Below are positions 57,234 to 64,000 of a stretch of DNA of 64,000 nt, in pieces. Source of the stretch: Nesterenkonia ebinurensis. GTDB taxonomy: Bacteria > Actinomycetota > Actinomycetes > Actinomycetales > Micrococcaceae. A program made the translations under genes and the position numbers. Numbering within the stretch: the first letter of the stretch is position 1; each line of letters opens with the position of its first letter. The stretch lies in NCBI RefSeq assembly GCF_008711175.1, contig NZ_VWNF01000048.1:62001-126000 (forward strand), in the 5' to 3' direction. The notes beneath the pieces are model-generated. The model worked only from the letters and a program-made list of their open reading frames with translations. It did not search any database and was not told the DNA's origin.

Positions 57234-57709
57234 GCATCAAAGTAAGACCAGGCCGGAGACTCGGTTTGACCTGGAGTTTTGACGGAAACGTTCGTTAGTG
57301 AGTGCTAGTGAGTATCTTCGCGGGGCGTCGGCGATAGTACGAAACTTCGCACTCACCCTGGGCACCGCCGAGATCGCAAACTCATCAACCGGCGATCTCA
57401 TTGCGGTCATGGGTCGATGACGTCGCCGGGTGTAGTTGTCATCTCTCGCACCTCAGCCCCAAATGGAACGTACACCCCGAGCCGCTACGACCATCCTAGC
57501 TGCTCAATTCGCCGTGATCTTGATGGTCCTACCAATGGGAGACACGCATCTCGCCGTCCGCTGACTCACCGGATAAGAACCAGGACATTCGCGGTTAAAA
57601 CACCCAACTACGACGGTGACCAATTGTCGGAGTCTGCATCTTGAGTGGCATTGGGTTGCTCTTCGCCCATAAGTCGTTGATACCTGGGTAGCGTCGCTAC
57701 GATCAAAGC
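57234..57709. other. Gene-free stretch with an element-end repeat
   Basis: 476 bases between divergent genes. It holds the best-preserved element-end unit (57430-57477) and ~55 bases beyond it that also match the comM junction. On the minus strand of those bases a short frame ending RIEQLGWS and a TAG precedes the end sequence, as would the tail of a transposase gene. Nothing else is recognised. Confidence 0.5.
57430..57530. repeat. Element-end repeat, copy 4 (longest)
   Basis: Bases 57430-57477 match 44857-44904, and 57465-57530 match the comM junction at 41593-41660. This copy therefore joins both halves and shows the original order: GTGTAGTTGTCATCTC, then GCACCTCAGCCCC, TGGAACGTACACCCC, then CGACCATCCTA. 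It may represent one complete end of the lost element. Confidence 0.65.
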
Positions 57710-58870
57710 ATGGGTGGGACTCACGAACCAGGCATGACCGATGATCCGAGCGCTTCCCCTGGACCGAAAGCGTCCAATAGACCGACAAATCGAATTTTCT
57801 TGCTCGGTGCCGGATTCTCCAAACCTGCGCGCCTTCCATTGGCGGACGAGTTGCTCGACCAGGTCCTAACCGTTGCGCGATCGCACTGGTCTATCAATGG
57901 ATCCAGCCACCTGGAGCGCGATCTCGATCACTATGAACAGTATCTGGCCGACACTGAACCGGGCCGCCCATTCGATCTTGAAGAATTCAGCGCGTGGCTT
58001 GACTGGGAGCACATGCTTCCACTGCGCGGCTCGGACACTTTCTCTGACGAAGGTAACCAGTCAACACTGCAACTCCGGTGGGCCATCGGTCACGTCTTGC
58101 ACCAGGCGACACCGAAGGTGCTCCCGGAGGTCTACCTTGAGTTCGCCCGCCGACTAACGACCACTGACATAGTGCTGACGTTGAACTACGACCTGGTGAT
58201 GGAACGAGCGCTCACCGAAGTCGGCTTGCCTTACCGCCGATTCCCGAAGCGCTACTCCGAGGTGGGTAACCGAAGCGCGATCGTTGACTACCAGCATCCC
58301 CCGGAGCTTCTACTGTCCAAACTTCACGGGTCCCTGGACTGGGTGACGAAGCCACTGCACCCCAAAACGAACATTGCGGTTGACACCTTGGTGGAGGGCC
58401 CGAGATCAAGCAACGACCCGCTTCTTGCCCTCGGCGTCATTTCTGCCTTAGATCTCGACGCCCACTACGCCGATGACAACGGGTGGTGGCGAAGTCCACC
58501 TGTGCTGATGGCACCCTCAACCGCCAAGCCGCTAGCTCGGTCATCACTCGTGCCGCTCTGGGAGGGCATTCTTCCATGGGCATCCACGCGCGGTAGTTTC
58601 GCTGTAATCGGATGCTCCCTTCCGGTCGGAGACCCCTACGTCCGCCGAGTCGCCCACCACATCGCAACGGAGATAGGCGCAAGCATTGACCAGGGCAACG
58701 AGTTGCCGTGGCCGCAGACCACGATGAAAGTGGTCGATTACCAAACTGGCCGTCTAGGCATTCACCAGATTCGGGAGCGCTACCGCTTCATGCCGACTCA
58801 CCACACAGATTTCATTTTGGACGGGTTCAGCTTGGACACATTGGACCAAGTCGTTCCGCCTCTGCACTAA
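57710..58870 (+). CDS. SIR2-domain protein (putative NAD-consuming defence effector)
   Basis: A 386-residue protein with a SIR2-like fold: FLLGAGFSKPA (33-37 is GAGFS), TLNYDLVMERAL for NAD binding, KLHGSLDW with the catalytic-type His, APSTAKP and VIGCSLPVGDPYVRR at the end. These are the motifs of the SIR2_2 group found in Thoeris ThsA, DSR and prokaryotic Argonaute-linked effectors that deplete NAD+ on phage infection. There is no fused sensor domain, so a partner is expected. ATG at 57734 is an alternative start. Confidence 0.82.
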   Translation: MGGTHEPGMTDDPSASPGPKASNRPTNRIFLLGAGFSKPARLPLADELLDQVLTVARSHWSINGSSHLERDLDHYEQYLADTEPGRPFDLEEFSAWLDWEHMLPLRGSDTFSDEGNQSTLQLRWAIGHVLHQATPKVLPEVYLEFARRLTTTDIVLTLNYDLVMERALTEVGLPYRRFPKRYSEVGNRSAIVDYQHPPELLLSKLHGSLDWVTKPLHPKTNIAVDTLVEGPRSSNDPLLALGVISALDLDAHYADDNGWWRSPPVLMAPSTAKPLARSSLVPLWEGILPWASTRGSFAVIGCSLPVGDPYVRRVAHHIATEIGASIDQGNELPWPQTTMKVVDYQTGRLGIHQIRERYRFMPTHHTDFILDGFSLDTLDQVVPPLH

Positions 58871-59163
58871 CCCAGGCACCGAGGCTTCTTGGTCCCCATC
58901 TCATCCCGAACGTGCTTTGCAACTTAGTGGCGTGGATATACAACTGTCTCTGCCGTGGCACCCCTCGGGCTAACGGCAGCAGACGATGGGCTAGGAGCTG
59001 CAGACTACTAATCAGTTCGAGCACGAATCCCATCGCCAAAACCCGTGAGACGAGATGTCACGGCCTGGTTCTGACAGCGACGAGCACTGTCTCAGCGAAG
59101 GAAAGCACGGTTAGTGACGGGTATGCCGAAACCGGCGGGTCACCCTGGCGTAAAGATGCTCCT

Positions 59164-60021
59164 TTATGAAACGACTACGCAGACGAAGGAGAGGCCGGAC
59201 TCGGTCCGCGAAGTGAGGTCGCCTTCCAGGCCGCGCGGGTTTTCTATCCTCTGGTCAGGGTCGTAAACAAGCGCAACGATGGCACTGCACTCTGGATGCT
59301 TCGGATAGCGGCCGGCATCCACCAGAAGTTCCTCACCAAGCTTACTTGCCGTCAGATTGGCTCTGGTCATCTTAGTTTCGACCACCACACCGACCTCCGG
59401 CATAACGAAGTCGACCCTTGAGTTAGAGCCCGCGCGAGAGGGCACGTAGTCCTCTGGTCTCACATCGTCAAAGAGGGCTCGCAGTAATGCCTCGACCACA
59501 ACTTGTAAATCATGCTCGTCCGCAATCGCCTCTCCTACCCGCCACTGCTCGCGACGTCGCTGGAGGACTTGCATGAAAGTCGGTAGTCGGCGCAGTACCT
59601 CCGCGAGCTCGTCCGCCACGGTTTCAGCCGATGATTTCGTAGGGGCGGCCTCCAGTAAAATACTTCGTTGCTTCTCCAAACGCCCGCGGACGCTCTTGAA
59701 TGGGTACTGCCAGCGTCCCATTGGAAAACTACCATCGTAAGCCTTGAGTACGGACTCTTGTCGCGGATCATCAAGAAACTTGGAAACGCCTGGACTGAAA
59801 ACATTGCCATCGCGTTGATCATCGAATCGATTCACTGCATCGCCCACAAGCAGGCGCCTGGCTCGAGCGTGCCAGTCACGGTAATCGCGTCGCACTTGAC
59901 CCACCTCTTGCATGGTGGGAGCTGGTTCGTCCTGCAGCATCGACATCGCCTGTTCGAGAGCTTCGGACTCAACAACTAGACTCTCGAATTCACTGGGTCG
60001 CGGCGCGGGGATGCTACTCAT
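59164..60021 (-). CDS. PD-(D/E)XK nuclease-like protein
   Basis: A 285-residue protein starting MSSIPAPRPSEFESL at 60021. The N-terminal ~190 residues are helical. The C-terminus has the nuclease signature SRVDFVMPEVGVVVETKMTR, giving Asp204, Glu215 and Lys217, then ASKLGEELLVDAGRYPKHPE and RIENPRGLEGDLTS. This end is common in uncharacterised defence-island proteins. The gene converges with the SIR2 gene across 293 bases without a gene, so the two are not in one operon, though they may work together. Confidence 0.7.
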   Translation of the reverse strand: MSSIPAPRPSEFESLVVESEALEQAMSMLQDEPAPTMQEVGQVRRDYRDWHARARRLLVGDAVNRFDDQRDGNVFSPGVSKFLDDPRQESVLKAYDGSFPMGRWQYPFKSVRGRLEKQRSILLEAAPTKSSAETVADELAEVLRRLPTFMQVLQRRREQWRVGEAIADEHDLQVVVEALLRALFDDVRPEDYVPSRAGSNSRVDFVMPEVGVVVETKMTRANLTASKLGEELLVDAGRYPKHPECSAIVALVYDPDQRIENPRGLEGDLTSRTESGLSFVCVVVS

Positions 60022-60271
60022 AAAGACCATAATAGAGAGTGCCACCGACATGCAGTGAGCGGTGTCGAGCACCGAACTTGCAGGAGAGAAACACTCACTG
60101 GGATGAACCAAACTTGCTTCCTACCTTCAGCAAGCGTTCACCCAACCTGTCCTGCTTGATCGAGGTCAGTTCCAGATGGGAAAAGGTCGAGGTGAATGAG
60201 TCTTCCTTGACCTGTGGCGCAACTGATGGCCGCTGATCTAGCGCGAGGGTGACCAGTAACTCTGGATCGAG

Positions 60272-61483
60272 ATGCGGTCGCGGAGGGATAATCAGGATGT
60301 GGGCGCTTTGTTGAATGCTAGGCAGCGGGCGGTTCTGGAGTGGATCGCTGCTGGATGTCGCGCGGGCGAGGAGCCCGTGGAGCGGCACCGGCAGACAGCG
60401 GCCTCTTTGGCGAACCGCGGGCTCATCCTGCTGGACCGCGGCTACGACCGGCCATGGCGGGCCAGGCTGACCCCTCTAGGGCGATATTGGCTGGAGCATC
60501 GCCACTATCCGCCACAGGGAACGGTGCTCGAACCTCTCATCGAGACCGAGCCCGAAGCGGACCCGGCAGACGGTGGGCTCTCTGATGGCGAGTTCATGAA
60601 CCGGCGGCGCGTGCTGAAGTCGGACTGGGCTGCTCATGGGTTCGCATTGAGCTGGCTGGAGGTGACCGATCAGTGGACGCTTCACGCGGTGTACCAGCCG
60701 AGCAGGAACGAGCTATCCGACACCGAGGCACTCGATGACTACCGAACCTGGGAGCAGGAGGACCCGGACAAGGTCGCCGAGTCGGCACTCGTCTGGGTAC
60801 GGTACGAGGCCGCCAGAGAGCACGCCCAGGAGGTTGCAGCGCAGGAGGCGGCTCGCCGCGAGCCCGGCATCAAGCCACCGCATCGCAAGCAAAAGGACCG
60901 GAATCTCTCTGCACGAGCGTTGGCCCGTCCCGAGCCCGATATCGGAAAGCTCGCCCATCTCGTGACTCAGATGGCTGCACAGATGGCACGAGAGAGCGCC
61001 GAGGACCCTGACGCCACAGCCGAGGAAAGGGAACGTGCCCGCGGCTCAGCCGCTCTCCTGGGCAGCCTTGAGTTCCACTCGGTGCCGGAGACTCTCCGCC
61101 CCCGCCGCAAGCGCAAACCCCGTCCCGTCATGCCCGACCCGCCGCGCAGCGTCCCCGCCGAGATCGATGCCAAGCTCAAGGAGGCCTGGTCCTGTCACCG
61201 AGCGGGAACGCATCTGGCCGCCGTGCTCGTCACTCGATCGACTGTGACCGATATCCTCACCGACGCCGGTGAGTCCGCAAGGTCCGATGACCTGATTACG
61301 CCGCTGATACGACTCGCCGAGCAAAAGCGGCTGGGCGGTGGGGTCGCCGAGTCGGCCGCCGCTCTGCGATGCTTGGCGATCGTGCCCGCACATCCCCCGG
61401 TCACCGAAGACGAGTCCGCGGTGCTGTTGAACACCGTGGTGCGGATCGTTGCTGACCTATATCCGGGAGGACCACCAGGCTGA
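60272..61483 (+). CDS. Winged-helix / DUF4145-like protein
   Basis: A 403-residue protein. The N-terminal ~80 residues form a winged helix (LNARQRAVLEWIAAG, then RHRQTAASLANRGLILL, LTPLGRYWLEHRHYPP). A charged, Ala-rich middle (about 170-300) links to a C-terminal domain resembling DUF4145: EIDAKLKEAWSCHRAGTHLA, LVTRSTVTDILTDAGE, LIRLAEQKRLGGGVAESAAA. DUF4145-type domains are found beside restriction and abortive-infection genes. Function here is not known. The 250 bases before it hold no gene. Confidence 0.6.
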   Translation: MRSRRDNQDVGALLNARQRAVLEWIAAGCRAGEEPVERHRQTAASLANRGLILLDRGYDRPWRARLTPLGRYWLEHRHYPPQGTVLEPLIETEPEADPADGGLSDGEFMNRRRVLKSDWAAHGFALSWLEVTDQWTLHAVYQPSRNELSDTEALDDYRTWEQEDPDKVAESALVWVRYEAAREHAQEVAAQEAARREPGIKPPHRKQKDRNLSARALARPEPDIGKLAHLVTQMAAQMARESAEDPDATAEERERARGSAALLGSLEFHSVPETLRPRRKRKPRPVMPDPPRSVPAEIDAKLKEAWSCHRAGTHLAAVLVTRSTVTDILTDAGESARSDDLITPLIRLAEQKRLGGGVAESAAALRCLAIVPAHPPVTEDESAVLLNTVVRIVADLYPGGPPG

Positions 61484-61657
61484 GCATCACGAACCATGTT
61501 CCGCATGACGCTAGTCGCCTTTGAGGACTCATGTGATCCCGACCTCCGGCAGTCAAGGAACCGCTGCAGCAATCGTTCCGAGAATCGAAGCGAGTCCGGG
61601 TTCACCTGCTACTCATTCGCGTCAAAAGAGCAGAGCCCGCGGAGTTCGCCACCACGA

Positions 61658-62041
61658 TCAGTGGACCAATGCACCATCGACAGAGATCCGAGCTCCATCA
61701 TTGACCTCGCCGCGCTGCTGGTCGCGACGTTGACGTTGCTCCCACTCTCGTAGCCGGACTCGGGCGAGTAGGACCAGACTGACGGGTCCCATGATGGTGA
61801 ACTTCATCGCGTTGTAGATGAACAGCAGCACCAGCAGGTTCAACGACCCTGGTCCACCATCTTCGATGAGGCCACGGCACATAGTCGCGGCGAACAGATA
61901 TGGGATCGCCAGCAGCATTGCTGGGATACCCCATTTGAGTCCTCGGCGCGTGCGGATGAGGTCGAGGAGGATGTTGGTCGGCATATAGCGACGTAGGAAG
62001 TAGCGGGTGTGGACGCTCGCGGCCCAGATCAGTCGGATCAT
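61658..62041 (-). CDS. Small membrane protein of the conjugative region
   Basis: A 127-residue protein starting at 62041 (MIRLIWAASVHTRYFLRRYM). Two hydrophobic segments are visible (LLAIPYLFAATMCRGLIE and LVLLFIYNAMKF-IMGPVSLVLLA). Proteins of this type recur next to TraA-type relaxase genes in actinobacterial mobile elements and are often misnamed sulfate permease. It lies downstream of the relaxase gene on the same strand. Confidence 0.65.
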   Translation of the reverse strand: MIRLIWAASVHTRYFLRRYMPTNILLDLIRTRRGLKWGIPAMLLAIPYLFAATMCRGLIEDGGPGSLNLLVLLFIYNAMKFTIMGPVSLVLLARVRLREWEQRQRRDQQRGEVNDGARISVDGALVH

Positions 62042-62212
62042 CGTGGACAGTCCTCTCCTGTAGGGGTTCGGTAGCGAACGAACTTCCCTGAGAGGGCCTG
62101 CTGCCGGAGCGTGGGCCATGCCGTCGAACCGATCGACGGCGCGTAACTACTGCGCTACCTGCTATTGAGTTTACGACGAACCTCCGACAGGTGGAAGGGA
62201 CGCGGCTCATTC

Positions 62213-64000
62213 CTACAGCGTCGGCGACTCTCGTTCCGTGCTACGCCGTGGTGCCTCGTGTGATGTGTCGATGCCTGTGATTCGGTCGGTCTGGTCGAGT
62301 GCACGCCGGGCGCGGGCGGCGTCGATCTTCTGCACGGTGGTTTCCGGTGCAGGGCCGAGTGGTGTGTCGTCGGTGATGCCGTACCGGTCTCGGTAAGCGG
62401 CGACCGTGCGGGCGTGCCGTCGCCAAGCAGCGGCCTGTCGCTGGTTACGGGGCGGCGTCCCGAGTGGCTTCGTCCAAGCGGCGTTCTCTTGTCGTGCGGT
62501 GTCGAGTACCGCATCTGTGCGATCCTCGATGAGCTTGCGGCGCTCTTCCAGCCCTTGGCGCATGTCAGCGCTCATCGGTCCATCCGCATACGGGACGAGT
62601 CCGGCGATCAGACGGGGTGTCCTGCGTGTGCGACCGGAACCGGCGGGGCGTGCGGTGGCGCGGGCGACCCGGTGGTGCAGGACCGAGGCGATGTCGTCAG
62701 CATCGGCGAATCCGCGGGCGGCGACCAGTCGCGGGAACAAGGTGTCGAGGTCGTGGTGGTTGGCCTCGGCGCGGCGGAGTTCCGCGGTGAGTGCACCGAA
62801 CGCCTCAGACTCGATAGTGGAGTCGGCTTGTTTGGCGGTGAGGCCGGAATTGCGGATGAGGGTGGCCCAGCGGTCGTGTTGCGCGGCGGCGGCGATGGTC
62901 TCGTACTCGGCGGCAAGTTGGGCGATCGAGCCCCAGTGTTCGTGCTCGGCGGTGATGGTCTCGTGTGCCGATAGCTCGGCGCCAGTGTGCTGGAGGACCC
63001 CGTAGAGCACGGACCTCTCGGTGGCGTCGGGGTTGTCACCGGGATGCGGGAGGGTGCGGTCATCGGGGCGGTCGAGGATCACATAGGCGCGGTTGGCCTC
63101 TCGGCCGCGGGTCATGGCGACATAGAAATTCTCCCTGGTGGTCGTCGGCTCGACCAAGACATGCGCGGTATCGACAGTGACGCCTTGCGCCCTATGCGCG
63201 GTGACCGCGTAGCCGAGGTCGAGGTGCTCGCTTACGTAGGCGGCGGGCAGCACGATCCCGCCACCGAAGCGGCGGCCGTGTCGGCGGATGGTGACCGATC
63301 CATCCTCACGCACGTCAGTAACCGTCCAGCGTTGGCCGTTGCGGACCCAGTCCTTGCCGTAGCGTAGCCGGCGGTCATTGCGCCGGGTGATCACAGTGTC
63401 TCCCACACCGGCCGCGGTGCCGTTGTTCAGGCCAACTTCGCGGCCCGGTGTGATGGTGCCATCGAGGATCAGATCAGCCCTGGCCCGGTCATTTAAATGC
63501 GTGACGTCCTCGCGGGTCTCGGCGATCAGTAGCGAAGACAGCCCGCGGTCGCCGTCGGCCCGCCACGCCGCATAGGCCGTATCGATCATGGATTCGGCCT
63601 CACCACCGGTGATCCGGCCGTGGTCCAGATAAGTGTCGATCACCTCAGTACGCCCGTGCCGCAGGCCCAGGGATGCGGTCTTTTCCCACTCGTTGACGAA
63701 CCGGTGCACGTCCTCCAGTTCGGGGGCGTCGTCGCGGTCGTGGACCAGTAGCCCGAAGCCACCGCCGGCGTCCACGGACTGGAGTTGTCCGTAGTCCCCG
63801 ACCAGTAGCACCTTCGCTCCGGCGTTCTCGGCCAGGTGGGTGATCCGGTCCAGCGACAGTGTGCCGGCCAGGGAGGCTTCGTCGATGATCACCAGCTGCC
63901 CGGCTTGGAACGTGGTGCCGCGGGTGAGGTGGTTCTGCCACCACTTCGCCGTGTTCTCCGTGGCGATACCCAAGTCATCGGCAAGGACCTGGGCGGCCAC
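62213..64000 (-). CDS. MobF-type conjugative relaxase/helicase (TraA-like), C-terminal part
   Basis: A 595-residue fragment open at the right edge. It contains the RecD2-like helicase half of a relaxase: Walker B LVIIDEAS with LLVGDYGQLQSV, the C-terminal YAVTAHRAQGVTVDTAHVLV and YVAMTRGRE motifs, and then a long charged tail (about 350-595) specific to these actinobacterial proteins. The relaxase (HUH, Tyr) and Walker A parts lie beyond the window. It nicks and unwinds DNA for conjugative transfer, so the island is or was part of a mobilisable element. Confidence 0.88.
   Translation of the reverse strand: MAAQVLADDLGIATENTAKWWQNHLTRGTTFQAGQLVIIDEASLAGTLSLDRITHLAENAGAKVLLVGDYGQLQSVDAGGGFGLLVHDRDDAPELEDVHRFVNEWEKTASLGLRHGRTEVIDTYLDHGRITGGEAESMIDTAYAAWRADGDRGLSSLLIAETREDVTHLNDRARADLILDGTITPGREVGLNNGTAAGVGDTVITRRNDRRLRYGKDWVRNGQRWTVTDVREDGSVTIRRHGRRFGGGIVLPAAYVSEHLDLGYAVTAHRAQGVTVDTAHVLVEPTTTRENFYVAMTRGREANRAYVILDRPDDRTLPHPGDNPDATERSVLYGVLQHTGAELSAHETITAEHEHWGSIAQLAAEYETIAAAAQHDRWATLIRNSGLTAKQADSTIESEAFGALTAELRRAEANHHDLDTLFPRLVAARGFADADDIASVLHHRVARATARPAGSGRTRRTPRLIAGLVPYADGPMSADMRQGLEERRKLIEDRTDAVLDTARQENAAWTKPLGTPPRNQRQAAAWRRHARTVAAYRDRYGITDDTPLGPAPETTVQKIDAARARRALDQTDRITGIDTSHEAPRRSTERESPTL

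Overview
The window reads as the chromosome of a high-GC Gram-positive bacterium of the order Micrococcales, probably Micrococcaceae (Arthrobacter/Kocuria/Nesterenkonia type). This is inferred from gene content and order: an aa3 oxidase ctaC-ctaD-ctaF block, DUF3043, DUF3097 beside hemW, DUF3052 beside a homodimeric aceE, DUF3145, a PucR-type fab regulator, and many GTG starts. The species cannot be named from the sequence alone.

Bases 1-25,300 are conserved backbone: the trpD tail, def, cytochrome oxidase subunits, erpA, pyrD, uppS-recO, leuA with its own leucine leader peptide, era-corC-ybeY-phoH, rsmE-dnaJ-hrcA with a CIRCE operator, DUF3097, hemW-lepA, rpsT and holA. Most genes lie on the minus strand and many overlap by 4 bases. 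Bases 25,300-27,300 hold a small accessory cassette: a CxxC protein with a cysteine-packed C-terminus resembling fulvocin C-related bacteriocin proteins, a four-helix membrane protein, and a winged-helix regulator fused translationally to a peroxiredoxin gene. aceE follows. Bases 31,100-33,000 are a scar zone with a 33-bp tandem repeat, a deleted ISL3-type IS (inverted ends visible), a VOC gene and further inverted repeats. Bases 33,000-41,600 are again backbone: fabF-acpP-fabH-fabD under a PucR/FasR-like regulator, with the same 17-bp inverted repeat in front of both the regulator and fabD, then DUF3145 and xerC-dprA-comM.

At about 41,588 comM is cut inside its ATPase core. From there to the right edge the sequence is an accessory island. 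It carries a STAND/NACHT-like NTPase, an AT-rich gene with a HEPN-type RN..AH motif, an XRE-ImmA protease gene with a small partner, a two-gene unit pairing a thymidylate-synthase-like pyrimidine hydroxymethylase with an alpha-glutamyl/putrescinyl-thymine pyrophosphorylase-like protein, a PD-(D/E)XK-like protein, an SOS-type unit (LexA box, DUF6504, dnaE2), a SIR2-domain protein, a second PD-(D/E)XK nuclease-like protein, a wHTH/DUF4145-like protein, and a MobF-type conjugative relaxase/helicase running off the right edge. Related element-end sequences at 41,593, 44,857, 46,234 and 57,430 divide the island into modules, so it looks like a mosaic built by successive insertions. The most interesting parts are the base-modification pair (with an Asn-to-Asp change in the synthase that suggests a cytosine rather than uracil substrate), the Cys-rich bacteriocin-like cassette and the SIR2/nuclease and NTPase modules.
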